Positions 52,460-60,897 of a DNA stretch of 64,000 nucleotides are shown here, piece by piece. Position 1 is the first letter of the stretch; each line of letters starts with the position of its first letter. A program made the translations under genes and the position numbers. The notes beneath the pieces were generated by a model, which was not told where the DNA came from, made no database searches, and saw only the letters and a list, made by a program, of their open reading frames with translations. Source of the stretch: Bacteroidales bacterium (GTDB lineage Bacteria > Bacteroidota > Bacteroidia > Bacteroidales > GCA-2748055); assembly GCA_029210585.1 (NCBI GenBank), contig JARGFP010000005.1, positions 1-64,000 on the forward strand, in the 5' to 3' direction.

Positions 52460-52541
52460 TTCTCTGAAATAATACATTGCCGATGATGTGGGTTTCACTT
52501 GATATGTCTGCGTTCAGGTGCACCAATTTATTGAATTTTCC

Positions 52542-53114
52542 ATGGAAAGTAAAGCATTATACAGAACTTTTATTGCCATTCCCGTGGAGGTGCCGCAGGT
52601 GTTGAAAGAGACGCTGGCGGATCTTGAAAAGAAATTTGCGGGTGAGCGGATCCGGTGGATCGACCCGGGACAGATGCATATTACACTGCGCTTTATGGGT
52701 GATCTGCCGGAAGGAGCTGTCAGTGCCATAGGCTTACGGTTTCAGTCGGCTTACAGTGCATTTACGCCTGCCGTTTTCAGGCTCCGTGGATTGAGAACGT
52801 TCAGTCACAGGTCGGCGTTGAAGGTGCTGTGGGCTGGAGTCGGGGAAGAAGGAGTGTTTTATGATCTGCATGCGGCGACAGTAGGGTTATTGGATGGTAT
52901 TGTCCCTGTGGATGACAACAGCGGGTTCAGGCCACACCTGACCGTTGCAAGGATGAAGCAGCTCCGGGAACCAGTTAGGCTAAGGAATGAAATTGCGCGT
53001 TTCCGCAACAAGGACTTTGGCACGAGTGCACTTAAGAGGGTGGTATTCTACAGGAGTGTACTGCGACCTTCGGGAGCAGTCTATGAAGTATTGCGCACTG
53101 CTGAACTGGAATAA
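52542..53114 (+). CDS. thpR: RNA 2',3'-cyclic phosphodiesterase (2H family)
   Basis: 190 residues from ATG 52542; a GTG at 52518 is less likely. The two HxT motifs that define the 2H phosphoesterase superfamily are present: MHITLRFMGDL (H-I-T) and RPHLTVARMK (H-L-T). The start YRTFIAIPVEVPQVLKE is typical of ThpR/LigT. The enzyme hydrolyses 2',3'-cyclic phosphate ends of RNA to 2'-phosphates. Cytoplasmic; length is standard. It is monocistronic and faces the convergent carboxylase operon. Confidence 0.92.
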   Translation: MESKALYRTFIAIPVEVPQVLKETLADLEKKFAGERIRWIDPGQMHITLRFMGDLPEGAVSAIGLRFQSAYSAFTPAVFRLRGLRTFSHRSALKVLWAGVGEEGVFYDLHAATVGLLDGIVPVDDNSGFRPHLTVARMKQLREPVRLRNEIARFRNKDFGTSALKRVVFYRSVLRPSGAVYEVLRTAELE

Positions 53115-53186
53115 TCACAGGTGGCAGGCGGCTGGCATTGTACAGGAGCGGTTATTTTTCCGCCACTTTGCACAGCGAACAGTTTT

Positions 53187-53732
53187 TCAGTGCTTTTCGA
53201 TCTCGATGAGCAGGTCATCTTTCATCACAGAGTCGTTCTGGCGAATGGCGATTTTCCTGATCACACCATCCACGTGGCTGGAGATTTCATTCTGCATTTT
53301 CATTGCTTCAAGGATCAGTATCGGTTCTCCGGCTTTCACATCAGCGCCTTCCTCCACAAGTACTTCCACGATTTTGCCGGGCATGGGAGCATCGATGGTT
53401 ACCGAGGAGCTGGTACCTGCCTGTGATTCGAGGAATTTTTTCCGTTTCAGCGAAAACGGGGTTTCTATTGTAAAAGAGTGCCATACGCCATTGAGCATGA
53501 CCGTATACCTGTTCTGGTTTTTTTCAATGATCTCCAGCGGGTATTTTTTATTTTTCCAGAGCACGTAGGAAAATCCATTGGGATCCTCGTAGAGTTTGAT
53601 CTGAAGGGTTTCACCCATATATTTGACCTTCCGGTCGAGGGGATTGGTAAAAACATATTCCTTTTCTGTTGAGCTGAGTGCGATCATCCGGCTCTTTCTT
53701 GTGTTTTTCGCTCCCTTGTTTTTTTCTGCCAT
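53187..53732 (-). CDS. Biotin carboxyl carrier subunit of acyl-CoA carboxylase
   Basis: 181 residues from ATG 53732 (MAEKNKGAK); the open frame further upstream overlaps accC. The N-terminal 100 residues are the BCCP-associated domain of propionyl/acetyl-CoA carboxylases (TFTIETPFSLKRKKF region), and the C-terminus is a biotinyl domain (APMPGKIVEVLVEEGADVKA) with the biotinylated lysine in EAMKMQN. It carries CO2 between the biotin carboxylase and carboxyltransferase subunits. It is the last gene of the operon pccB-accC-bccP, 10 bp after accC. Confidence 0.92.
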   Translation of the reverse strand: MAEKNKGAKNTRKSRMIALSSTEKEYVFTNPLDRKVKYMGETLQIKLYEDPNGFSYVLWKNKKYPLEIIEKNQNRYTVMLNGVWHSFTIETPFSLKRKKFLESQAGTSSSVTIDAPMPGKIVEVLVEEGADVKAGEPILILEAMKMQNEISSHVDGVIRKIAIRQNDSVMKDDLLIEIEKH

Positions 53733-53742
53733 AACGCTCCTG

Positions 53743-55242
53743 TTATCGTAGACGTTTATTAAGTAGCCAGGGGGTAATATTCTTTCCCTTATCCACATTC
53801 AGTTTTTTTCCTTCTGCTTCTTCGAGGTCCCTTGCAAAATCATATATTGCGAAGAAAGCGGCGAGCATTTCCTCTTCGGGTTCGGAATGATAATGGATCT
53901 TCAGTTCTGAACTCAGGAAAGAGGTGTTAAAGTATCCTTTCCTAAAATTCCTGTTCTGCAATACCGCCCTGCAGAAGGAAAGGGTGGTCTTTGTTCCCTT
54001 GATCCAGAATTTGCGGATGGCGTTGCTGGATTCCTGCAGTGCTTTTTCCCGGTCTTCCCCGTACACGATCAGTTTGGCGATCATGGAATCGTAATAGGGG
54101 GTGATCACTGATCCGTCGTGCACACCCGTATCCACCCGTACATTTTTACTCTCCGGCCAGGAAATTTTTTCGATGGTACCCAGGCTTGGGGAGAATCCTG
54201 ACTGAACATCCTCGGCATTGATCCTGAACTCGATGGCATGTCCCTTCAGCCTGATGTCCTTTTGTGCAAACAGCAGTTTCTCTCCCTGGGCGACCCTGAT
54301 CATCTGCTCGATCAGGTCGATCCCGGTCACCATTTCAGTAACGGGATGTTCCACCTGTATCCTGGTGTTCATCTCCATAAAATAAAACTTCCTGTCGGCA
54401 TCCAGCAGGAATTCCACGGTTCCGGCGGAGAAATAGCCTACACCCTTGGCGATATCGACAGCTGCATTCCCCATCTCTTCCCGCAGTTCGGGGTCGAGCG
54501 CCGGGGAAGGGGATTCCTCTATTAATTTCTGGTGTTTGCGCTGGATGGAGCATTCCCGCTCACCCAGGTGCACGATGTTACCGTGTTTGTCGGCCAGGAT
54601 CTGAAATTCGATGTGCCTGGGTTCTGCCACGTATTTTTCGATAAACATGGCCGGATCATTGAAGGCCTTTGCCGATTCATTGGATGCGAGGTTGTACATC
54701 CGCTCCACTTCTTCTTCATTTTCTGCAACCCGCATTCCACGTCCGCCTCCACCTGCTGCTGCCTTCAGGATCACCGGGTACCCAATGGCGTTTGCGAACC
54801 GCCTGGCATAATCTGCATTCAACAGTGTGCCCTTGCTTCCGCGCAGCAGGGGTACATTGTTTTTACGTGCGATATCCTTGGCCACAGTCTTGTTTCCCAT
54901 GTTGTAGATAACCCCGGACGAAGGGCCGATGAAATTGATGTTTTCCTCTTCGCATCTGCGGGCAAAAATGGGATTTTCAGCGAGGAAACCGTAGCCGGGA
55001 TGCACGGCATCGATGTTGTTTTCCCTGACCGCGTGAATAATTCTTTCAATATCGAGGAATTCCGGCGTGTCACTCAGGCTTTCAGAGAAATCGATAATAT
55101 CATCGGCTTCATCCAGGTACCAGGCACTGGGTTCTTTGGCTGTTTTAATCGCATAGGTCCGTATTCCCATCCTGCGAGCCGTCCGCATAATACGGATGGC
55201 AATTTCACCCCGGTTGGCGATAAGTATGCTTTTGATCTTCAT
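53743..55242 (-). CDS. accC: Biotin carboxylase subunit of acyl-CoA carboxylase
   Basis: 499 residues. ATP-grasp motifs: ILIANRGEIAIRIMRTAR, HPGYGFLAENP, KAAAGGGGRGMRVAE (glycine-rich loop), HIEFQILADKHGN, and EMNTRIQVEHPVTE (metal and active-site Arg, Glu and His). It adds CO2 to biotin on the carrier with ATP. About 450 residues are standard; the extra 45 at the C-terminus are a helical extension (LEEAEGKKLNVDKGKNITPW) seen in subunits paired with PccB-type carboxyltransferases. Flanked by 9- and 10-bp gaps, it is tightly co-transcribed with the other carboxylase subunits. Confidence 0.95.
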   Translation of the reverse strand: MKIKSILIANRGEIAIRIMRTARRMGIRTYAIKTAKEPSAWYLDEADDIIDFSESLSDTPEFLDIERIIHAVRENNIDAVHPGYGFLAENPIFARRCEEENINFIGPSSGVIYNMGNKTVAKDIARKNNVPLLRGSKGTLLNADYARRFANAIGYPVILKAAAGGGGRGMRVAENEEEVERMYNLASNESAKAFNDPAMFIEKYVAEPRHIEFQILADKHGNIVHLGERECSIQRKHQKLIEESPSPALDPELREEMGNAAVDIAKGVGYFSAGTVEFLLDADRKFYFMEMNTRIQVEHPVTEMVTGIDLIEQMIRVAQGEKLLFAQKDIRLKGHAIEFRINAEDVQSGFSPSLGTIEKISWPESKNVRVDTGVHDGSVITPYYDSMIAKLIVYGEDREKALQESSNAIRKFWIKGTKTTLSFCRAVLQNRNFRKGYFNTSFLSSELKIHYHSEPEEEMLAAFFAIYDFARDLEEAEGKKLNVDKGKNITPWLLNKRLR

Positions 55243-55251
55243 AACAAACGT

Positions 55252-56811
55252 TTACAGTGGTATATTGCCGTGTTTGCGCGTGGGATTGGTAACGTATTTA
55301 TTCTCGAGTGCGAGGAATGCAGATTTCAATTTTTTTCTTGTGAAGGAAGGATCGATCACTTCGTCGATGAACCCTTTTTCGTCTGCGACATACGGATTGG
55401 CAATCTCATCCCTGTATTTCACAGCAAGTTCTTTTTTGAGCCTGGCTGGATCTTCAGATGCTGCCAGTTCCTTCCTGTACAGGATGGCAACGGCACCTTC
55501 CGGTCCCATCACGGCGATTTCTGCCGTAGGCCATGCGAAGTTGAAATCTCCTCCAAGGTTTTTACTGTTCATCACGCAATATGCTCCGCCGTAAGATTTT
55601 CTGAGGATAACAGTAATCCTGGGTACGGTGGCATCTGCATAGGCATAGAGCAGTTTGGCACCGTGCCTGATGATGCCACTGTGTTCCTGGTCGATTCCCG
55701 GGAGGAAGCCTGGCACATCTTCCAGTGTAAGCAGCGGAATGTTGAAGGAATCACAGAACCGTATAAAGCGTGCTCCCTTGGTGGAGCTGTCGATATCGAG
55801 TGTGCCTGCGAGAACCTTGGGCTGGTTGGCGATGATGCCGATCACTTTCCCATCCAGTCTTCCGAAACCAACCACCAGGTTTTGTGCAAATCGTTCACTG
55901 ATCTCATAGAAAGAGCGCTTATCGACGATGAGGTTGATCACATCCTTCACATCATAGGGTTTGTTTGCATCGTCCGGTACGATATCCCGCAGCTTCTCTT
56001 CCACATCCCTGGTTTCATCATCATCCGGTTCAGTCTCCGGACAATTTTCCAGGTTGTTGGAAGGCAGGTAGGAGATCAGCCTTCTGACACCCATCAATGT
56101 ATTCTCTTCGTCCTCGAAGATCATCTGAGCCACGCCGCTTTTCTTGGCATGCACCTCTGCGCCCCCGAGGTCATCGAAGGTAACATCTTCATTGAGCACT
56201 TCCTTGACCACATTCGGGCCGGTTACAAACATGTAACTGGTTTTATTGGTCATGAAAACATAATCGGTAATCGATGGCGAATACACGGCTCCTCCGGCCG
56301 CCGGTCCCAGGATCACAGAAATCTGGGGTATCACGCCGGAGGCCTGGACGTTCCTGTAGAAGATTCCGGCATAGCCCGCCAGGCTTGCAACGCCTTCCTG
56401 GATACGGGCTCCTCCTGAATCGATGAGTCCGATGATCGGGGCCCCCATCTTGAGCGCCATGTCCTGGAGTTTCATGATTTTGGCGGCATGGATTGACCCG
56501 AGGGATCCTCCCATGATATTGAAATCCTGGGCGTAGGCAAATACCAGTCGGCCGTGCACCTGTCCGTGCCCTATGATTACACCATCGCCGAAGGATCCCT
56601 TGATCTTTCCGAAATCTCCTTCCGATTTGGCAGATGACACGTAGGCATCCACTTCTTCGAAAGTGTTTTCATCAAACAAGATTGCTATACGTTCCCGCGC
56701 GGTGAGTTTTCCTTTGGCATGCTGTTTTTTCTTAGATTCTGCGTCGTATTGTGACTCGAAAATCTGCTGCCTTTCAAGGAATTTTTTGAAATTTCTTCCG
56801 TTTACATCCAT
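55252..56811 (-). CDS. Acyl-CoA carboxylase carboxyltransferase (beta) subunit, PccB type
   Basis: 519 residues. Carboxyltransferase features: GKLTARERIAILFDENTFEE (start), GRLVFAYAQDFNIMGGSLGS (oxyanion hole), DSGGARIQEGVASLAGYAGI, GPAAGGAVYSPSITDYVFM, and GAKLLYAYADATVPRITVIL with KSYGGAYCVMNSK. Acyl-CoA substrates may be propionyl-, acetyl- or methylmalonyl-CoA. PccB and decarboxylase (MmdA) sequences are close, and with accC and a carrier but no membrane decarboxylase subunit in the operon, a carboxylase (propionyl- or acetyl-CoA) is favoured. First gene of the operon; a good -7 element lies 73 bp upstream. Confidence 0.92.
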   Translation of the reverse strand: MDVNGRNFKKFLERQQIFESQYDAESKKKQHAKGKLTARERIAILFDENTFEEVDAYVSSAKSEGDFGKIKGSFGDGVIIGHGQVHGRLVFAYAQDFNIMGGSLGSIHAAKIMKLQDMALKMGAPIIGLIDSGGARIQEGVASLAGYAGIFYRNVQASGVIPQISVILGPAAGGAVYSPSITDYVFMTNKTSYMFVTGPNVVKEVLNEDVTFDDLGGAEVHAKKSGVAQMIFEDEENTLMGVRRLISYLPSNNLENCPETEPDDDETRDVEEKLRDIVPDDANKPYDVKDVINLIVDKRSFYEISERFAQNLVVGFGRLDGKVIGIIANQPKVLAGTLDIDSSTKGARFIRFCDSFNIPLLTLEDVPGFLPGIDQEHSGIIRHGAKLLYAYADATVPRITVILRKSYGGAYCVMNSKNLGGDFNFAWPTAEIAVMGPEGAVAILYRKELAASEDPARLKKELAVKYRDEIANPYVADEKGFIDEVIDPSFTRKKLKSAFLALENKYVTNPTRKHGNIPL

Positions 56812-56884
56812 GAAAATGTCGTATCAGTCATATTTCAGACAATTCAGTCTTCCAATTGTTTGCTGACTTGTCAAATTCTGTACG

Positions 56885-56892
56885 CAAAACTA
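56885..56892 (-). promoter_or_regulatory. Bacteroidota -7 element TAGTTTTG upstream of the carboxylase operon
   Basis: TAGTTTTG on the minus strand matches TAnnTTTG, 73 bp before the start codon of the carboxyltransferase gene. Confidence 0.5.
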
Positions 56893-57027
56893 TAAATAAA
56901 TTCCAATTTTCGAACGGTTAACGATATTTAGTTGTGATTGCTGATTTAAGAATCAGAATTACAGGCATATGCAATTCGGATTTATAGTAAAATAATTCGA
57001 ATAGTATTCGGGAGGGATGTGTCGCGC

Positions 57028-57063
57028 AAAAAAAAGAGGCTGTTCCATTTGGAACAGCCTCTT
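57028..57063 (-). terminator. Rho-independent terminator of the cytochrome operon
   Basis: 13-bp stem AAGAGGCTGTTCC / GGAACAGCCTCTT with a 4-nt loop; the minus strand continues with about eight T. It starts 18 bp after the cytochrome c stop. Confidence 0.92.
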
Positions 57064-57080
57064 CAGAATTGGTATTCGAT

Positions 57081-57497
57081 CTATTTCTTGAAAGTGCGCA
57101 TATAGCTTACGATGGCCCAGATATCCTCATCGGGGATTTTGTTCTCATAGCCTGGCATTTCACCTCTTCCCTTCAGGGTTTTGTAGAAGTGTTCGCCATC
57201 GGTCTGGTTCTGGTAATAATCACCTGAAAAGTCGCCGGAGAAAGTTTTCAGTCCCCTGGCTTTCGGTCCGTCACCCAGTCCTTCTCTTCCGTGACAGGAG
57301 GCGCAATGCCTTTTGTAAAGCATGGCGCCCATTTTCAGCGCGTCTGCATCCCCTTTTACGGGATTTTCCATGTTTTTGTATTCGTCAGGTACCGGCCATG
57401 GTTCGGGCTGGTCCTGGGGCATATTCATTGCCGAAAACGTTGTAAAAAAGATGGCTACCAATGCCATTGCTGAAAGGTTTCTTAATAGTTTTTTCAT
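57081..57497 (-). CDS. Monoheme cytochrome c
   Basis: 138 residues. A signal peptide (NLSAMALVAIFFTTFSA) precedes a class I cytochrome c domain with the heme motif CASCHGREGLGDGP and a later methionine candidate ligand in GRGEMPGYENKIPDED. The end IWAIVSYMRTF is the typical terminal helix. It acts in the periplasm as a small electron carrier. Last gene of the five-gene cytochrome operon, 67 bp after the cytochrome b gene, with a strong terminator behind it. Confidence 0.92.
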   Translation of the reverse strand: MKKLLRNLSAMALVAIFFTTFSAMNMPQDQPEPWPVPDEYKNMENPVKGDADALKMGAMLYKRHCASCHGREGLGDGPKARGLKTFSGDFSGDYYQNQTDGEHFYKTLKGRGEMPGYENKIPDEDIWAIVSYMRTFKK

Positions 57498-57564
57498 GAC
57501 TGTGAAATTTATGTGTTAATGAATTAATATACAAAAAGCTTACCAAAAATTATTTTTATCTTTT

Positions 57565-58200
57565 TCAGGAAACCTCTTCGGTTTCTTCGACCCACCCGTA
57601 ACCGTTGATAATGCTCTTGAAATTGGCTGAACGGGTATGGCCGATGGTACTCACATAGATATGGATAACGAGGAACAACGAGATGAAAAATCCCATGGCC
57701 ACGTGCACAAGCACGGTAATCAGTACACCACCCAGCCCAAACATTGCTTTAATAATTGATTCAGGGAACAACAGTCCCCAGCCTGAAATGATTACCAAAG
57801 GTACTCCAATGTACATGATGATCACATAGAACAGTTTCTGCAGGGGATTGAATTTTCTTTCCTCGGTAATCGGATAAGGTTTCTTTTTGCCCTTGAACAT
57901 GTCAATTGCATAATAGCGGCTCTGTTTCAGAAGCCGCTCACCCAGTCCCTTGAGTGGCATTTTATAATATTTCCGGTTTCCGGTGGTAATATTGCCTATG
58001 AAGAAAATCAGGTAGCTGAAGCTCAGTATGATGCCAGAGATATTATGCATCTGCACAGCAAGTGAAAACTCAATCAGCCTGCTGTCCGGGTCTACGTAAT
58101 ACATGCTGATACCGGTAGCAATCAGCAGCAGGATGAGGAGGGCATTCAGTCCGTGCCAGATCCTGATGATCAGTGGATAATGATATGATAATTTGGCCAT
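57565..58200 (-). CDS. Cytochrome b/b6-like membrane protein (four-helix, di-heme type)
   Basis: 211 residues with four transmembrane helices (about 12-34, 55-72, 122-145 and 158-180). Heme-ligand histidines are placed as in FdhI/HyaC-type cytochromes: H16 (helix 1), H52 (helix 2), H166 and H180 (helix 4), so two b hemes are expected across the membrane. Such subunits exchange electrons between menaquinol and periplasmic redox proteins. It follows the heptaheme gene by 3 bp, so the two proteins are likely a complex. Start ATG 58200 (MAKLSYHYPLIIRIWHGLN). Confidence 0.9.
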   Translation of the reverse strand: MAKLSYHYPLIIRIWHGLNALLILLLIATGISMYYVDPDSRLIEFSLAVQMHNISGIILSFSYLIFFIGNITTGNRKYYKMPLKGLGERLLKQSRYYAIDMFKGKKKPYPITEERKFNPLQKLFYVIIMYIGVPLVIISGWGLLFPESIIKAMFGLGGVLITVLVHVAMGFFISLFLVIHIYVSTIGHTRSANFKSIINGYGWVEETEEVS

Positions 58201-58203
58201 TTC

Positions 58204-59187
58204 CTATTTTTTAAAAATGATACGTGCGATGATGTGGATGGAAATTCCGCCAAGAGTCAGGAGGAATAACACGATAGTCAGGGTCACCAGGGTTGGGTTC
58301 CGGTTGGCTCCTATGACATATGCTTCATTCAGAATCACCCCATTAATAAAACCATACTTCTTCCGGCTTTCTTTGGCCTCGTGCTTGTAGAGGGAGGCCA
58401 TCAGGATCGAGTTTTTCGAGTGGCATTCAGCACATTTCTTAACAGCCTTTTCAATCGGCTGAACATGATGTGCAACGAGGGTGCTGTCAGAAATTGCGGT
58501 GTGGCATTCGATACATCGTACACTGCCGAAATGCGCTGCCTGGTGAGGCAGCCAGTCATGCGTATCAAGTATACTGATCTCTTCCCTGTCGGTCAGTAAC
58601 TCAAACCTGCTGAAGTCAGAATGACATGAAAGACAGATGTCGTTATTGTATGCAATGGCCTCTTTGATTGTTGACTCTTCATCCCTGACCGTCAGCTGGT
58701 ATGTATGCGGATCATGACAATTCCAGCAGGAAAAATTATCCACATTGGTTGCATGGACACTTTCCATGTATTCCATTTCGATATTCTCGAACTGGTACTG
58801 GGCATAATTTTCATCGTAGCCATGACAGTCGATACATTGGTAGGGTTCTTCCAGCCTCGCTTCAAGGGGATGGGGAAATTCCTCATATTCATATGCATGA
58901 CAATCCAGACAGGCAAAGCTCTTGTGCACCATGTCATAGTACTCGTCGCGAAGCACCATCTTATCAGGGCACATTGATTCTGTAATTTCCCTGCCGAAGA
59001 ATTCATCCACCAAAACATACTTGGTTTCCGCATGGCATTTGAAACATGCCTCGTTTTCGTCGACAAAATCATTGGCTTCGCGGTATTTTTCCAGGTCGGC
59101 AGAAAGGCTCGCAGAGTCGGGTTGCGCAGCGATGTGCAACGAAGAAGCCAGGAAGAAAGTAAGCAGGAATGAGATGATTATTTTCAC
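58204..59187 (-). CDS. Membrane-anchored heptaheme c-type cytochrome
   Basis: 327 residues. A signal peptide (ISFLLTFFLASSLHIAA) is followed by seven CxxCH heme motifs in order: CFKCH, CLDCH, CIDCH, CWNCH, CLSCH, CIECH and CAECH. A C-terminal membrane helix (TLVTLTIVLFLLTLGGISI) with a positively charged end tethers the protein to the inner membrane facing the periplasm. The heme spacing resembles cytochrome c3/NrfA-like and NapC-like multiheme proteins without matching one exactly. Its position next to a quinone-type cytochrome b suggests it takes electrons from the quinol pool. The terminal electron acceptor is unknown. Confidence 0.9.
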   Translation of the reverse strand: MKIIISFLLTFFLASSLHIAAQPDSASLSADLEKYREANDFVDENEACFKCHAETKYVLVDEFFGREITESMCPDKMVLRDEYYDMVHKSFACLDCHAYEYEEFPHPLEARLEEPYQCIDCHGYDENYAQYQFENIEMEYMESVHATNVDNFSCWNCHDPHTYQLTVRDEESTIKEAIAYNNDICLSCHSDFSRFELLTDREEISILDTHDWLPHQAAHFGSVRCIECHTAISDSTLVAHHVQPIEKAVKKCAECHSKNSILMASLYKHEAKESRKKYGFINGVILNEAYVIGANRNPTLVTLTIVLFLLTLGGISIHIIARIIFKK

Positions 59188-59319
59188 TTGTTTATTTTTT
59201 CTGTTTATTGGTCAGATGCAGCCGGCCATGACTGTTTCTCAACATTACCCAACACCAGAAGAGCGTCGTCACAGATGTTGGTCAATGGTGCTGTCATGGT
59301 CCGGATCATCACAGTTGAG

Positions 59320-60156
59320 TCAGAACTTGATTGAAATGTTGAAACCAAACTGGTAGTCCATATCGAACGGATTGTTGGCATTGTAGACTACATTATAGTT
59401 TTTCACCAGGGCATTGTAGTTTGCAGCGAACACCCTGAATGAATGGGTGCTGGTACCAATCTCCACGCCCAGTGCCAGGTTGGGGTACACATCTGCATCT
59501 TCCGGCTGGGTAATTGGCTGTTCGTATTCCAGGATAATGGAATGGAACCCGAGTACCATGGCACGAAGACCTGCATTGACTGATAAGTTAAAGTTGTTGT
59601 ATCCCTCTTCCACTGCGTTCATCCAGATAATGGTAGGCGCCAGTTGTGCGGCAAACTTCATTCCGAATTTCCGTGATACGATCGCCTGGTTCATATACGA
59701 CATGCGGTGGATGGCCTTGTAGCCTTCACCAAAAGCTTCAACATTGCGTGCATCCACGACCATATTCCCTGAATAGCTCACGGAAACGGGAATTCTTCCT
59801 GATTGTGTCTGGGTGAGGATGCTGTATTTCCATTCCAGGTCCTGCAGTTTATAACTTCTTGTTGTACCGAAACCGACCATCAGCTTGTCTGTGATTCCAT
59901 AGGAAAGAGCCATCCTGGTATTTGCTGTACCATAGATTCCAAACAGGTCACTTATTGAGGAGATTTGCGAGAACCTGTGCTGAATTTCCAGGCTTAGTGC
60001 TCCCTTATAGGGGTTCACCGTTGTCTGGTTATCAATAAGAAGTGTTGTTTCAAAAGGAGGCCTGATGGGCTTGTCTTCCTCATCCTGTGCCAGAATGGGT
60101 GCTGCACATAATACTATCGCAAAAAGGGAGACGATCAATAAAATTCTTCTGTTCAT
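59320..60156 (-). CDS. DUF5777 family outer-membrane beta-barrel protein
   Basis: 278 residues. A signal peptide (ILLIVSLFAIVLCAAPILAQ) is followed by an acidic linker and then alternating hydrophobic/aromatic strands ending in the classic barrel C-terminus (FDMDYQFGFNISIKF). The family start TTLLIDNQTTVNPYKGALSL and SLEIQHRFSQI are typical of DUF5777 proteins, found only in Bacteroidota beside c-type cytochromes. A barrel of this size gives about 12-14 strands. It is encoded between a lipoprotein cytochrome and the heptaheme cytochrome (gaps of 21 and 132 bp). A role in passing electrons or substrates through the outer membrane is inferred. Confidence 0.85.
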   Translation of the reverse strand: MNRRILLIVSLFAIVLCAAPILAQDEEDKPIRPPFETTLLIDNQTTVNPYKGALSLEIQHRFSQISSISDLFGIYGTANTRMALSYGITDKLMVGFGTTRSYKLQDLEWKYSILTQTQSGRIPVSVSYSGNMVVDARNVEAFGEGYKAIHRMSYMNQAIVSRKFGMKFAAQLAPTIIWMNAVEEGYNNFNLSVNAGLRAMVLGFHSIILEYEQPITQPEDADVYPNLALGVEIGTSTHSFRVFAANYNALVKNYNVVYNANNPFDMDYQFGFNISIKF

Positions 60157-60177
60157 GACTGATTTGATTTAGTTGGG

Positions 60178-60558
60178 TTAATCGTTTGGTGCACCGGCCT
60201 GGATCCAATCGAGGATCATTTCTTCATCTGCCGCTGTGGTATATGAGGAATGCGATCCCTCCTGAAGTTTGGTATAGAGCAGGCTGGATGCAGGATTATC
60301 AGTATCTATATATCCATTGTTGGTCAGCGAACCATACGATGCGCCTTCTGAGAGGTTGGGAGCCCGGCTTCCACTGTGGCAAGGCACACATTTTTTAGTA
60401 AAAACAGGTTGAATAGAGGCGCTGAAGCTTTCATAACCCTCTTCCGGAAATTCGATCGTGTGTGTATCACAGGAGGATACACCCATTATCAATGCCGCCG
60501 AGAAAATCATTGGGACGATTTTCCCCCATGTTTTGGAACCAAAAAATTTCTTTTTCAT
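60178..60558 (-). CDS. Lipoprotein c-type cytochrome (PSD1-like CxxCH domain)
   Basis: 126 residues from ATG 60558 (MKKKFFGSK); the frame upstream of it lacks a signal. Lipobox at Cys30 (VSSC) makes it a lipid-anchored protein, probably on the outer membrane. One heme motif is present (CVPCHSGSRAPNL), then SLLYTKLQEGSH and MILDWIQAGAPND, the pattern of Planctomycete/Bacteroidota cytochrome-like domains. First gene of the operon, ahead of the DUF5777 barrel; a possible partner in a trans-outer-membrane electron route. Confidence 0.88.
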   Translation of the reverse strand: MKKKFFGSKTWGKIVPMIFSAALIMGVSSCDTHTIEFPEEGYESFSASIQPVFTKKCVPCHSGSRAPNLSEGASYGSLTNNGYIDTDNPASSLLYTKLQEGSHSSYTTAADEEMILDWIQAGAPND

Positions 60559-60566
60559 AACAGTAT

Positions 60567-60574
60567 CAAAATTA
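60567..60574 (-). promoter_or_regulatory. Candidate -7 element TAATTTTG just upstream of the cytochrome operon
   Basis: TAATTTTG on the minus strand matches TAnnTTTG but ends only 8 bp before the ATG at 60558, which would imply a leaderless transcript; it may be coincidental. Confidence 0.35.
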
Positions 60575-60623
60575 TTTAAATATCCAGATGTTCTGTTCTT
60601 TTCAGAATTGATATACACTACTT

Positions 60624-60650
60624 AAAAAACTGACCTGAATCAGTTTTTTT
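60624..60650. promoter_or_regulatory. Palindromic site upstream of the cytochrome operon
   Basis: AAAAAACTGA-CCTGAA-TCAGTTTTTT is a perfect 10-bp inverted repeat with a 6-nt spacer. It resembles a terminator on the plus strand, but no plus-strand gene precedes it, so it may instead be an operator about 66 bp before the first cytochrome gene. Confidence 0.45.
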
Positions 60651-60897
60651 TCCTATCATGATCACTTTTCAATCCTAAAATTATAAACACGTGCAAGAAA
60701 GGAAATTTGTTTGATATGTGAAATGCTTAACAAAGGTTTTTGCGTGTTTTAGAATGGTTTTAAATTGCGCTGAACTAGGGAGTTTGGGGAATATTATGCA
60801 GTGTATTTACCGTTGGGTTTGATTTTTTTTCGCATTGCATGCGAGAAGCAGGTAGTTCATCACATTAACCGGTACATAATCATAAAACAAAACCATT

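Noticed and set aside
54532-56418. A 628-codon open frame on the plus strand
   Set aside because: It lies entirely antisense to accC and the carboxyltransferase gene, whose motifs are intact; its protein is low-complexity Phe/His/Cys-rich with no recognisable domain. It is a codon-bias shadow.
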